NCBI GenBank assembly: GCA_036320915.1
Contig: JAXBDG010000003.1
Location: 1,550,001 to 1,614,000 of the forward strand
Direction of reading: 5' to 3'
DNA from: Linnemannia elongata
Lineage: Eukaryota > Mortierellomycota > Mortierellomycetes > Mortierellales > Mortierellaceae
DNA length: 64,000 nucleotides
Below the pieces are notes generated by a model, which worked only from the letters and a program-made list of their open reading frames with translations, did not search any database and was not told where the DNA came from. Shown one piece after another: positions 1 through 11,824 of this stretch. The position numbers and the translations under genes were made by a program. Every line of letters starts with the position of its first letter. The first letter of the stretch is position 1.

Positions 1-2
1 TC

Positions 3-1564
3 CCACTCCCCGTCGTCCCTGCTGAGCCTCTTCGTGTCGAGCCTGTGCGCACTAGGACCAACGAGGCCCCTATGGCAACTCCTCCAGCAATCCCTCGTGG
101 ATCGCGCCCTCCTTCAATGATCTCGTCACCAACGCCCTCCTCTGCCCAACTTCATGATGCTCGCGCCTCGATCGATGGTCCGCCACTTCCCAGCTCTCCT
201 CCACCCAAGAGAATGTCGACAATTTCCCGCACCAGCAGCCGTGATGTTCCCGGATCGCCCCGCCTTGCGTCCGTCCCCGTCTTCCCCAACCCTGAGGTTT
301 CCTCGCCAACCTCAACTCAGCCTCCAGCTGGTGACTTGAGCCGCTCCAGCACTATGCGCCGCCCCCAGAAACCTATTCCTGAGGCTCCTTTGACCGAGGC
401 GCCAGAAACTTCAGAGGAACACGTTGCTGCCGATACGCCCGAGCCCCCTACCTCAAACTCGAACCGCAACTCTTACATCCTGCCTACACCTGTTGCTCGC
501 AATCGACCATTGCCCCCTTTGGCCCGTCCTCCTTCTATCCACTCTATCACCGAGAACAGAAGATCCATTGCTAGCCCGCCTGTGAGCCACTTGCCTCCTG
601 TCCTCAGCGAGGCTGAAGAGCCTGAGCCTGTTCACAAAGACATCATCGAAGAGGAAGACGTTGAAGTTCATCACGCGCCTGAAGCACCTGTTCACGAAGA
701 AGAGACTGTGGAGCATCAAGAGGAACCGGAGGAGTCAGTTCCTTCCCAGGAGGAGCACAAAGAGGCCGAGCAGGAAGAGGAGACTGTTACTGACGCCGCT
801 GCAGTTGAGGAGCCAGTTGAGGAGGAGAAGGAACCTGAGAAGCCCAAGTTGCCCGAGCTTGAAAGCACTGGCCCCGCACTGAGCCATGTTTCTAGACCAA
901 GACCCGCCAAGGGCCGCAAGCCTCCTACTGCCCCCGTCCCTGCCGAGACCAGCAGCTTTGTTGCCCAATTGGAGGCCGAAGTCAAGGCCGTAAGTTTTAT
1001 TTTGTACAGATTGTTGCGGAAACTTGAAGAGTCGTCAAAGTCGTGGACTAACGATATAAAATTTAACGTGGATTGTAGGCCCCTGTCGAGGAAGTCAAGA
1101 AGCCAGAGCCTGCTCCAGCTCCTGTGGTCGAGAAGGCAGCTCCTCCACCCAAGCCTGTCAAGCCCATCTTCCAGAAGTTCCCTACTCCTTTTGCCGGTGC
1201 ACAGCCTGCATCAATTTCGTTGCGCCCCACTGGTCGTCGCACCGATTCTGGAAACGAGGGACCCCTGAGCCCTGTGAACTCTTCATCATCATCAGCTGGA
1301 TCTCCTGCCAATGTACCCACCCCCGCCGCTGGAGTTGCACCCCCCGCTGGCGGTGTCAAGTCGCTGAGCTCTCGATTCGGTCAGTTCCAGGGCGTCCCAG
1401 CCTCAGGCGGCAACTCTGCGGCGCTTGAGTTGGAGATCGCAAAGTTGCGTCGCTGGATGACCGAAGAGCTTGATCGTGTCAAGAAGGAGCTCTCTGATGA
1501 GCGTGAGGCCCGTGAGAAGCTTCAGGAGGAGGTTAACCAGCTCAAGGCTCAGCTTCAAGGTTGA
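3..1564 (+). CDS. Proline/glutamate-rich protein with C-terminal coiled coil (3' part)
   Basis: The 5' end lies outside the window; the frame is open from base 3. Two exons are visible, 3-989 and 1079-1564, separated by an 89-nt GT-AG intron with an ACTAAC branch site near 1047. About 490 residues are seen. The first two thirds are low-complexity and rich in Pro, Ser and Glu, with clusters such as PPLPSSPPPK and PLPPLARPP that would suit SH3-domain binding, followed by an acidic Glu/Val-rich stretch. After a Gly/Ser/Pro linker the last 50 residues (from ALELEIAKLRRW to the stop) form a strongly charged heptad-type coiled coil. This architecture recalls actin-patch or endocytic scaffolds such as Bbc1 or CIN85-like proteins, but no diagnostic domain is inside the window. 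That assignment is inference only. An AATAAA-like signal lies near 1623. Confidence 0.75.
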
Positions 1565-1707
1565 GCTTTCTGACGCGAGTTTTTTTTTGTGAAAGATAAT
1601 GTAATGATTTTCGAGTTTGACAAATAAAATGTTTGATATGAAAGACAACTCTCAAGGCCGTGTAATGTATTATTATGTTCATGCATGCAAAATTATGTAT
1701 CTTCAGT

Positions 1708-4016
1708 CTACTTCTTCTGATAAGGCTTCTTGCCCTTGTTAGGTGGTTGTCCTTTCCCATTACCCTTCTGCTTGCCAGTTGAAGCAGCAGGAGGGGGTGG
1801 TGGGGGTCTCCACTTCTTGACTTGATCCAGTACACTCTGCACAATCTCGCGCTCACCTGACCGGACGACGATGGCGTTGCGTGTCCGTTCGGGGATGGTG
1901 CCAGTAGCTTGCTTCAACAGCGCCTTGTCCTCCTAGAATTTAGATGTTTTTTGTTTTTTGTTTTTTGTGAAGAAAGAGTAATAGTGTAAGTAGAGGTAAT
2001 CACTATGCACAGCAACAAGGGCGCTCGTTTCAAGGCCGCAATAGTCCACGGAAATGAGCTTTTTTACCTTGGCAGAAGAAGGGTAATCAACCAACTTGAC
2101 CTCAAGAAGTTCTCGCAGGACCTTTTGCACTTCGACTGTGAGTTTCGTATTTGGCAGTTTCTTGCCTTCAATAACCGTCGTCTTGAACTCGTCAATCGGC
2201 ATCATCAGAATCTTCGCACATCCAATCAATTCCTCGGGGATCTCGCCGCCTGCTTCCAGGATGAAGAAGCTAAAAAAAAAATCACAAAAAGAGCGATATC
2301 ACAAAGGTAAATTAGTACACCACATCTCACATAAAAAAATGCTGTGTGAGGCAGAGGTCAAAAAGAGAACTTACTCTTCGAGACCATCCTGCTCGAGGAG
2401 GAATTCAACCTTCTCGTCCTTTCCATTATCATCTGCAGCGGTACACTTGGCCACCACAGATTCGCCGCTGATCTCTGCAATGTTGTTTGGGTTGGGCACA
2501 TCCACAAATCCGTACTTTCTCAACAGATCTACGAGAGAACGGATATTATTAGAGTTAATAAGGACTGCATTTCGGTATCGATCTGACACTAATATTGACA
2601 GGCCCGTGTTGAGGATGAATAGCTCACCTGCGTTGCATAGTTCGCCATATGTGTTGTACTAAATATTGAAAAGGATAGTAGAAAAGGTTAGTGATTGACA
2701 CCAATGCTTCCGATACGATCGTACTTGATCAATTGGCATCCTTGTTCTTAGATAACATACGATCTGTTGTCCATTCTTGATGGGCTTGATAGCGACCATC
2801 CTCAAGCAATCCTTCTCGTGGAACAGCCTTGCCTATTATAGTATAGGCAGCATAGTGTTAGTATCGTAGTTATTCCCTTAACAAACCACACATTCCTCCA
2901 ATTCCACAAAAAAAAAAAAAAAGATGCACAAGCAAGGCTTTACGTTGTTGTGTCCGGTCTTGTGGTTGAGCATATCAGCCATGGGAACCATAGACACATT
3001 AACCTTCTCCTCCTCTTCCTCATCACCCTCATCATCCGAATCCATATCCCCATCCTCATCCTTGTCCGGAAGTGTATCGTGGAAGGCATACGCCATAATC
3101 AACGAGCCCATCCGATGAAAGACATTCAAGAATCCTGCCTCCTTGTCCTGTTGCTCGGTCATAGGGAATAGGTCTGGGTGTGCGCTGATCAGTGGCCATA
3201 ACTTTTCCTTGAAGATCGATTCTGCCTCCTCCCGACCGATCTTGTCTATTATTTGTTTTGGAATATTCAATGTTAAATGTTGGTTTTTCTCTCCCATGTC
3301 TTCAGAGAAGCGGAGGGTGGCCAAGTTGCGTGATAGGATTCCAGGGTTGGGTATATGTTCATTACCGATGACTCCAGTTCCTGCAAGCTCCTTCAGTTCC
3401 TCAGCACTCCAGAACATTGGCGTCGAGAACTCCATCGGCAAAATATCTACCAATCAACCACATACAATAAAACGTACCAAAAAGTTAGTTACAAAAGTTC
3501 CAATTGGCACCCCCCATCCTGTAACAAACAAATTCCTTTCAGCGAAACTTACCAAAGTAGGACTTCCAGTGAGAAGCTGCTCCACGACCATATTCATAAA
3601 TCATACAGATCATCAACGGGTTCCATCCTTCAAGTGTCGTCAGATCCAGCTTCTTGGCCAACTCGGATGTCTCGGGTGAGAGAAGCAATGGCCGGGGGAT
3701 CGAGAAAAGCTCCTCATCTTTCTACAAAAACAAAGGTAAAGGTTTCGTTTTTTTTGCACACTGTCAGTGCTTCAATCGCCAAATAGCTTTTGGAAGCGGG
3801 TGGGGGGAGACCTGTCACATAAGCTGCCTCTTCGTATAGCCTTTTCAGAAGAGGCTCTTTTTTTTTGTGGTTTACATTGATGTCGGCAACGGCAACGACT
3901 CCACGACCGGCACTTTCGGCAGAATAGTCCTGGAGGGCAATTGACTTTGAGACCGTGGCTCCGTTGGCCGCGAGCCATGCAAGGAATGCCGTGTTGACTT
4001 GTTCGAATTCCGCCAT
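1708..4016 (-). CDS. RKM4: SET-domain protein lysine N-methyltransferase, SETD6/Rkm4 type
   Basis: Eight exons, in coding order: 4016-3876, 3721-3553, 3446-2944, 2832-2761, 2658-2628, 2528-2375, 2269-2068 and 1932-1708. They give 498 residues, the usual size of yeast Rkm4 and human SETD6. The split SET domain starts with GRGVVAVADI (about residues 38-46). It is interrupted by an acidic insert and resumes at the hallmark VPMADMLNH (257-265), which binds S-adenosylmethionine. YNTYGE follows (296-301) and carries the catalytic tyrosine region. The Rubisco-LSMT-like substrate-binding domain follows, with YPSSAKEDKALLKQA bridging the last splice. The tail is Pro- and Lys-rich. Family members methylate ribosomal protein L42 (Rkm4) or RelA (SETD6); the substrate here is inferred. 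The gene is convergent with its left neighbour, 143 bp away. One exon is only 31 nt. Confidence 0.88.
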
Positions 4017-4239
4017 GGCTGTCCTTGTTGTGTGAAGGTGATGTGTAAACCTAAAGCTGAAGCTTGCTTTTTTTTTCTTTTTTTTAAGGTGTTTTGAAAT
4101 ATTCGGGACATCACATTTCGCAGTCCGCTTCACACGCGTTTTTAGTGGCAATTGATCAAGGACAAACGCGAGAGAGATGGTGGCAATGGTAGGATGTAAT
4201 AGGTGTATTAAAATTATGCTAGCAAACAAGTACGAAAGA

Positions 4240-7200
4240 TTAATGAGAATCGTTCTCGCGTGCGTACTCATCTTGTTGCGCAATATCCTTGTTCATCTCT
4301 GCCAACACCATCAGCCAGTTCTGGCCTGCCTCGTTGCGCATCGCCTCAATCTTCCTCCGATAACCATCCGCACCACCATCATCCGAACAAAACGATCCAA
4401 TCGGCGAGGAGGGCCTCAGTCTGGGTGAGATCGCACCACTGCCGTTGACAGGCATCGTCGGGTTGCGTTTCAAAATGCCTCTGGAGGGGTGTCGTTGGTG
4501 CTGGGATGGCGCTAAAGCGGCTGGAGCTTTTGCCACGGGTGCCACAAGTGGCGCGAACGATGTATGAGCTCGTTCCAATTGCCTGGAAGCAATCGAGTTT
4601 TCCAGATGGGCCAAACGATGTCGGTGAACGTGGTGATCGTCTCGGCAGAGAGAATGGTCGATCGTAAGATCCTCCACATCCCCTGCAAAACTCACAGTTG
4701 TAGGCACACCAACCTCTGCCGCACTGGCTGCAGCCGCCGCAGCCACCTTCTTCTTGGGAACCTTCTTCTTGATCTTTTCCTTCTCCTTCTTATCGCCGTT
4801 TCCGTGGCTGACATCCTTTGACTCTCCGACTCCCTCAACAGGCGACGGTGTAACATCTAGAGGAGATCCCGATGGCTTTGTTGCCTTCTTTTTCTTCTTC
4901 TTTCCAACAGCAACAGGCGATCCGAGCTTGGACTCTGGCAACTGACCGCTCACGGCCTTGTCTTCGTCGCTCTCCAGATTCCTCAGCCCCTTGATATCAT
5001 CGTCTGCTCCTGGCGACATGACCTCCTCTTCGTGGTCGCTGTCCAGATTGACGACACGCTTGATTCGTTTCGTTGCTTTAACGAGCTTCTTTTTCGCCAG
5101 CTTGGGAACAGGTGGCGAGCTACTGGTGCCAGGAGGCGACAACGTAGCAGCATTCAGGACCTCGTCTGCATTGGAGGATAGTACTCGAGAATGGCGGATG
5201 GGCTCGGGGCGGACAAGCTCCTTGGCAAAGGTGGCAATGGGCGCAGATGCAGAGGGTATATTCGCCACATTGTTGATGCTGGAGATGGTTGTCGAGAAGG
5301 AAGACGGGCTCATGTTGGCAAGCTGGCGCTTCTCGTTAAACGATGCAAATGATCCGTCCAACAAAAGATCATGTCCATTCGCCTTGAAGACTGCAAGAAT
5401 CTCCAGGCGATATTTGGGCTATCCAAAACAGAAACAGCAAGGCTTGTCAACAAGGTACTATCAAAACCAAACCATAGCGGCAAGTTGCTTGCCTATTAAA
5501 CAGCATTCAAAGCTTACCTGGATTATGCAAAACGGGTTCCTCTCTGACCAAACCTCGCGGATACCTGGCAGGGCGGCCAAACGGCCCACTTCAGCCGCTT
5601 CGTCCAGGTGGTTCTCCCTGACATCTACCTTCTCCAGATTCCAAAGTCTCTCCAGTCCCGAAAGGCTCTCCAGACGGTTGCCGCGCAAGTCTAGGATAGC
5701 AATGTTGCCTAGGATCTGATAAATCGACTGGACACCCGAAATCATGTTGTAAGACAGGTTCAAGTTGTGCAAGTTGTGCAGGTGAATAAGCGCTGAAGGC
5801 GGCGAGAGGAACAGGTTGTGCGAGAGGTCCAGGCTGACGATCGACTGAGTGTGAATAAAAGTGTCGTTATGAGCCAATGCCGGAAGCGAGTTGTCCGAGA
5901 GGGAGAGATGGCGGAGGAGGGGCCACATCTTGAGGGAGGACAAGATCACGGCATCCGATTCCAAAGAGCCTGATCCTGCGCCTGGTACGTCTGAGGAAGA
6001 CGAAGCAGATCCGTTACTGGCAGTCTCATCCCGTGCAGTAGGGTCGATTTCGAGCTCTTGCGAAGTCAACGCGGCGTCCTTGAGTGCTTCCTGTTGCTCC
6101 TTTTTGATTAGGACGGCCCGACTTTTCTCCAGCGATATCCGTTGACGCCTGCGACGCTCGCTATCAATGACAGTCTTGACCATGATGTCGTGCACGTCTT
6201 CCATGCCTGACTGAATGATGACCAGTGATTTGAGCTGTTTCATCAGCACTTCCCACCCCTCGATACTATCTGGAGGGATTTTATGCAACTCCAAATGCGT
6301 GAGAGCTGGGAAGGTTGCAGCAAGGGGGAGTAAGAGGAGTGTATCGTCGCCGTTGGAAGTTGAATCCTCGTTGCTGCTGCTTTTACTACCACTGCTGCTG
6401 GTGCCTTGCGTTGGTACTGGGCGTCCGTGGTTGAACAGAGTCAGGATGGCTTCTGCCTGAAAGCCCTCGATCCTGCCCTTGCCCTGAAACTGGTCTCCTG
6501 GCGGGATCTTGGCACAGAGTCTCAGACTGGGTATGTGTCGCATAAACTTTTGGATAAAAAGGATGTCGTCGGTGATGGTGAGGTTACTCGAACCCGAATT
6601 GGCTGCTGTTGACCACTGCTTCCACCCTGTGATCAAGGTCAACGTCGAGAGGGCAGCAGACTGGAAGGAACGAATAGACTCGGGTCTGCTGGATTTCAAG
6701 CCAGAAGTCGCAGCAGCATTCCCGCCGTTAGTCGCTGCTGCTGGGGGTGGAAAGGAAGAAAAGCTGGCCGAGTTGGGGAGGCTCGAACTGGTCGCTCCAA
6801 CGGGGGCGACAATGGCTATCGAGTGTCTCTTTTGGGAATTGTCCTGCATGATGACGCGCGGTTTCGAGTCTCCCACGGGTTTGGTAGTGGTGCCGTTCCA
6901 ACCCTCGAGATCGATTCCAACTTGTTCAAACCGCTCGAGCAGGTAGAGGAGGTAATAGAGGTCGAGGGGAAGGATAGGTGAACGAAGCTGGGCCGAGAGG
7001 TAGAGTTGACGTTCGGATGGGTTTGAGTCTGGGAGGATAGCTCCAGTGCCGTCCCATGCGCCAGTGTAGATATCTCGTTCCTGAGGCGAGAGGGGTCTGT
7101 CTGTTAAGGAAGGGGTGACGGAGTTGACGACGGCTGCGGTGGCGGACCATATTGAGGAGACCATGTTTTCGTATGCGGCGGCCATGGAGTCGGCAGGGGT

Positions 7201-7359
7201 GACTAGGGAGCGGGCTTGTGCGGCGGTTGTGGCGGCGAGGGAGGCGGGTATGGCGGGGACTGGTGGCGGTGTTGGTGGGAGCAGTCTGCGCTGGTTTGAG
7301 CGGAGGTAGTGAGAGAGTGTGCGGACATATTTGTCTCCAGGAATGGGTTTGTCCGCCAT
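4240..7359 (-). CDS. Large leucine-rich repeat protein, STK11IP/LIP1-like
   Basis: Two exons, 7359-5518 and 5418-4240, encode 1006 residues. I chose the ATG at 7359 because the upstream frame is only pyrimidine-tract translation. An N-terminal helical region contains KYVRTLSHYLRSNQRRLL. About residues 480-615 carry LRRs with the LxLSxNxL pattern (LRHLSLSDNSL, LDLSHNLF, LNLSYNMI, LDLRGNRLESL). The repeats end in a cap, NPFCIIQ spliced to PKYRLEILAVF, followed by LLLDGSFAS. That cap resembles the one in STK11IP, the LKB1-interacting protein found on endolysosomes. The C-terminal 390 residues are low-complexity, with Lys-rich runs and a short coiled tail. The STK11IP match is from recalled family features, so the specific function is uncertain; the LRR assignment is firm. 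Confidence 0.8.
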
Positions 7360-7615
7360 TGAATGTAGTCTTTGAGTTGATGGTTGCTTGGTTGGTGATG
7401 AAAGGTGGTGTTGTTGTTGGGGATAGAGGAAGGAAGGAGGAATAGAAAAGAGGAAGAGAAGGAAGAAGAACAGGTGGGAAGAAAAGGGAAGGAGAAGAAC
7501 CACAAGGGAGAAGCGACAAAGGGGTGAGGGAAGAGAAGGGAAGGGAAAGAAAGGACGTGAAGAGAGAGAGATTGAGAGGGAGGGAGGGAGAGAACGACGG
7601 AGTTTGTAGTGGCAA

Positions 7616-7635
7616 AGAGAGAGAGAGAGAGAGAG
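7616..7635. repeat. (AG)10 microsatellite
   Basis: Simple alternating AG/GA run in the leader of the LRR gene; it reads as CT on the transcribed side. Confidence 0.9.
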
Positions 7636-7827
7636 GGTGACAAAAGGCAAAAAAAAAAAAAGTAAAAGGAGTCAAAAGTAAGGGAAGTAAAAGATTTTTC
7701 GATGGCGGGCATGTCATCGCCCTCCCCATTGAATAATATATTTTACCCCATGCACTTCGCGTGCGCCCGTGTGTTTGTGTGCCTGGTCGTCGTTGTTTGT
7801 GTCCAACAGTAGTCTTGTTGACAGGAC

Positions 7828-7851
7828 ATCATCATCATCATCATCATCATC
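7828..7851. repeat. (ATC)8 microsatellite
   Basis: Eight perfect ATC units between the LRR gene and the gamma-glutamyltransferase gene, outside any coding region. Confidence 0.95.
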
Positions 7852-8146
7852 CCCAGCAGAATGATATATAGAGTTTGGCTTTGGCCCACATGGACACACC
7901 CCATGCCCAAAAACATACATCCCGCCATACTTTACTTCCTCACACCACTTTGACACATTGACACACTGACACACTGACACAGTGACACACACAACTCAAC
8001 TCACTCACTCACTCACGCCACACGCATCATGTTCATGCCCTGACCACAACAGCACTAGCAACATACTTCTGTTGTGTTCTGCATATAAAATGGTATTGTT
8101 ATTCGCTATTTACATATCTCTTGCTACTTGCAACAACCTTGCAAAG

Positions 8147-8746
8147 TTAGTACCCGGCTGCAATGCCATGCTTGCGAGTATCACTGGAAGCATAGACAAA
8201 TCCATCAACCTGGCGCATCACGGCCTGGATCTCGGCTTTAGCCAATCCGCGGTCAAAGATGGTGACATTGTGTCCAACCGATCTGAGGTAGTCAATCTCG
8301 CTTGCTGGGTAACCTGCCTCGATATCGACCACATGCGGCATCAACTGGTGGTGGATTCGGGGGTTCTCAATCGCATCCATGATGTTGAGATCATAGTTGT
8401 ATACATTCAGCATCGTCTTAACAATGTGGTTGTTTTTTTTTTACCCCCAGTAGAAAGAAGAAAAAGAGATAACGGCAATGCACATCATGCAAAAGAAAGA
8501 GGGAAGGGAAAGAAGAAAGAGGGAGGAGAAGAGAGTAGTAAAAGGGGAGCAATAATTAGTTTTCCATCTCTCTTTACGCGGTATTCAGTCAATCACATCA
8601 TTACCATCCATCACAAACCCTTGCACGGTCAATCAAACACCGCAGCAACCACCCGTCTCATCTTTTCCCATCCTATCCTCTCTTCTCTTGTTCTTTGATT
8701 GTCATCATCCATCGCCACTACACCCACTACGCGCGCGTTTTCTCTT

Positions 8747-8783
<37 letters not shown>

Positions 8784-10815
8784 AGTGCGCAATCTTACCT
8801 GGAGAACAGCGGTCAAGATCCGGGAACCTCCACTTCCACCAAGAGACATCTCAAACTTGCCATCCCGCTCAACAATGGTCGGCACACACGACGACAAGGG
8901 TCTCTTGCCAGGCTCAGGGTAATTGAAGGGCGAAGGCTGCAGTCCAAAGGCATTCGCATATCCGGGAATCGAAAAGTCGTCCATCTCATTGTTCAGGATC
9001 ACGCCCGTTTTGGGGTCCAGCAGCTTGGAGCCGAACAAGAGATTGACAGTCGAGGTCAGTGCTACAGCCATGTCATCCCTATCTACTGTCGACATGTGTG
9101 TAGTGCCGTGATTGTCGATCGGACCCCAATGGGGATTGTAATACTCCACTGGGAATGTGCGTGTATCTGAAATGTTGGCGCGGATGGATGCTGCTGTGTC
9201 TTTGGAGACCATTGACTTGACGACGCCTGTGAGATCGGTGAAGTCGGGGTCGCCCAACTCAGTCCTCTGTGCAAAACCGACTGTATCGATCAATTGGCGA
9301 TAGGAACGCGTGTTAGGAATAGAGTGCGTCAAGAAAGTATACATACCATTAAGAAAACAGAGCGAGAGAGAGAGAGAGAGAGAGAGAAACACGTACACTT
9401 CATCGCTTCGACAAATCGTTGGGTCTCGACGTTGATATCTTGCTTGGATTTCCCCATGTTGTATCGCTCGAGAATGTTAAGGATGCTGATGAGTGCTGGT
9501 CCACTGGTCGGTGCCGGGGACGTGTACACCTTTCGACCTTGGTAGTATCCGACAACGGGCTCTTTGACCAGGGGTTTGTAACCTTTCATGTCGTCCATGG
9601 TCAAGATGCCTCCATGCTTTTGCACATGGTCGACAATCCCCTGGGCAATCGCTCCCGTGTAAAACGCATCCGCTCCCTCTTCACCAACCTTCTCCAACGT
9701 GTCTGCAAGGGCCTCACGCTTGATCCACTGTCCTTCCCTCAGTGCAACACCATCCGCTGAAGCAAATACATGCTTCCAGTCCGGCTCTGTCTCCATCATC
9801 TCGCGTACTCTCTGGATGCGATTAGCAAGCTCAGGGCCAACCGCCCAACCCTCCCTGGCCATCTTGACAGACGGCGCAAACAGTCTCTTCCAGGGCAGCT
9901 TGCCATGGCGTTTGTGTGCCAACTCGAGACCTCTAATTTCACCGGGCACTGCGACTGAGAGTCCACCAAGTTGAGCAAGCATCGGGTCCTTCTTGAACAT
10001 GGTCGAGTAGGCCCCTGCAGGGGCAGTCTCGCGAAAGTCGATCGTCTCGACTGTCCCGTTGGGGAGACGGATGGCCATGAATCCTCCTCCGCCAATACCG
10101 GCCGAGAATGAGTTGACGGTACCGATGCACAGACAGGAAGCAATTGCTGCATCCACTGCGTTTCCTCCTTCCTTCAATACTGGTAAGCAAACGCAAATGT
10201 CCGACAAGAAAACAAGGGGGCAAGCATGAAGCATGAAGTAAACCATTAGTGCCTCTTTCACTTTCTCCCTCTCTCCCCCATGGCACACATGACAAGGAAA
10301 GTCTTCTATTGTGCGAACAACGAGGATAGTTACCTTCAACACCAATCTCTGAGCAATGGATCTCTTCGGCTGCAACTGCTCCATGCTTAGCCTTGATCAG
10401 CACCGGCCTGTTCTTCTCGACGACTACGTAGAAGTAGGTGGTACCAAAGGTGAGATATGTATTCTTTGAGAAAGAAATCAAAGGCTTTTCTTTGATCGTC
10501 AGAGATGAATAATGCATGAATCCACATACCTGAAGGGGCTCCAACCTTGCCAACAAGAGTAAGGGCGAGGATGACGAGCAAAGCTCCAGAAATGGAGGTG
10601 AGGGTGATAATGATCTTCTTCCTGGCCTTCTCGGAGAGGGAGCGACTGCTGACGTTGCTGGTGGTGTTCAATCGCTTGCCATTATTGTTGTTGCCAGAGG
10701 GTTGTTGTTGACGTTGAGTTGGTAAGAGGGATGTTGACTCGTCGCCGTCGATTGAGGACCGTGGGTCAACCTGACCCAGCTCGGCTGTCGTTACATCCTG
10801 CCTGTTGCTTGACAT
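8147..10815 (-). CDS. GGT1: Gamma-glutamyltransferase (glutathione hydrolase)
   Basis: Five exons: 10815-10530, 10423-10334, 10179-9397, 9280-8799 and 8416-8147, giving 636 residues. This Ntn-hydrolase cleaves the gamma-glutamyl bond of glutathione and conjugates, normally at the vacuolar or outer membrane. A cytosolic N-terminus is followed by one hydrophobic signal anchor (about residues 74-90, IIITLTSISGALLVILALTL), so the enzyme is type II with a luminal catalytic domain. Seen in order: KEGGNAVDAAIAS, GGGGFM, FRETAPA, RTELGDPDF (392-400), then the autoprocessing site DNHGTTHMS with Thr446 as the expected nucleophile. The small-subunit motifs GKRPLSSCVPT and GGSGGSRILTAV follow. Introns 3 and 4 carry mutually complementary dinucleotide repeats around exon 4 (see findings). 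The gene is divergent from GPN2. Confidence 0.95.
8751..8780. repeat. (TC)15 microsatellite in GGT intron 4
   Basis: Perfect run lying inside intron 4 of the minus-strand gamma-glutamyltransferase gene; it appears as (GA)15 in the pre-mRNA. Confidence 0.95.
9364..9387. repeat. (GA)12 microsatellite in GGT intron 3
   Basis: Perfect run inside intron 3 of the minus-strand gamma-glutamyltransferase gene, close to the donor site; it appears as (UC)12 in the pre-mRNA and is complementary to the repeat of intron 4. Confidence 0.95.
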
Positions 10816-11824
10816 CGGTGTTCCTGGTTGTGTTCTGTGTTGGCAGGTGCGAGGGTTAATGGAGGTGGAGTGAGAGAGAAGAAGCAAAGAGAAGAGAAAA
10901 AACGAAGGAAAAAGAAAGAGGAGAAAAAGCGTTGTAGAGTGGGAAAGTTGAAAGAAGGAGAAGGGAAGAAGAAAAGAGAAGAGAGCGAGTGGTACAATGG
11001 TCAGGCAAAGAAAGCCATCCCTTTTGTTTTTGTGCGGTCGTTCCACAAACAAACCAGCGAAGAAGGACAACAATAATACAAGGGGTAAACATCCATTCTT
11101 GGGTGTAAAAATAAGGGGTTAGTTTCTGCCTTGATGCCAATTGGACTCAGCTAAGGATGGAAGGAAGAAGAGGGGGTTGCGCAATAGAAAACGGTTGTTT
11201 GTTATTGTGTGATGAGTGTTATATCTTGTTTGCATGCATAAAAGTGCTCCGCTTTCTTCTCTTTGGAAGAGTTCTATTCGCACAACGAACAAGGTAACTT
11301 TGCACGCGCATCTTGAGCAAGTACCCCAGCAAACTAACACAACGATAATTAGTGTGAACACAACAAGGGTATGTGTGTGTGTGTGTGAGACAACTGCCTC
11401 CTCAAAAACAGATTTTCTTTGCCAGCGAGTAATGTCAAGGAGAGTCCAAGGCTCATCAACGGTCACCAGGACCATGATGACCGACCTGGGTTCTTATGCG
11501 AACTGAACAGCGAACGGCTTGTATTTGTCACCTAATTACGACACCGGAATTAAGCAGTTGTCAATGATCTTAGCAACATAATCGTAGTCGTCTAGTACGA
11601 GCTATACTTCCTTAAAGGACTCGCAACAGAACAAAACGACCGCCAAGAGGACATCAACGCCTTCAGCCTCTATGGAGGATGGAGGAAAAAAAAAAAAAAC
11701 GCAGTGCCCAGCTTCGCCGAACGATCACGTGCATCGTAACTGGTATATTACTCGCAACCTTCTGAAGTTTTCCACGGCAGACGATCTCTCCTCCTATTTC
11801 TCCGCAGACCATAACGAAACAGAA
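10816..11824. promoter_or_regulatory. Shared upstream region of GGT and GPN2
   Basis: About 1 kb between divergent genes. The GGT side (10816-11080) is A/G-rich on the plus strand, that is, a pyrimidine-rich leader for GGT. The middle contains a short TG repeat near 11370-11388. Around 11400-11610 the minus strand holds protein-like reading frames that could not be joined into a gene (see findings). No defined promoter element was identified. Confidence 0.5.

Larger units (their letters stand above)
7360..8146. other. Intergenic: leader/promoter of the LRR gene
   Basis: No convincing gene is present. From 7360 to about 7700 the minus strand, which is the leader of the LRR gene, is strongly C/T-rich and includes a GA/CT microsatellite. 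This is common upstream of genes in this genome. From 7700 to 8146 the DNA is the 3' flank of the gamma-glutamyltransferase gene; it contains an ATC repeat and short TGACACAC direct repeats near 7950-7990. Confidence 0.6.

Noticed and set aside
1933..2229. Extension of the SETD6-like exon through KLISVDYCGLETSALVAVH
   Set aside because: This part follows a strong GTAAAA donor after YPSSAK; joining YPSSAK directly to EDKALLKQA restores the family pattern and phase, so the extension is intron.
7203..7729. Long minus-strand frames upstream of the LRR gene start
   Set aside because: They translate the C/T-rich leader into Ser/Leu/Pro/Phe-rich sequence with no family similarity; the ATG at 7359 is the first that begins a normal protein.
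8688..9398. Frames extending into SLSLSL or RERERE runs around the GGT exon 4
   Set aside because: These are translations of the intronic TC/GA microsatellites; the family alignment ends and restarts precisely at the splice sites.
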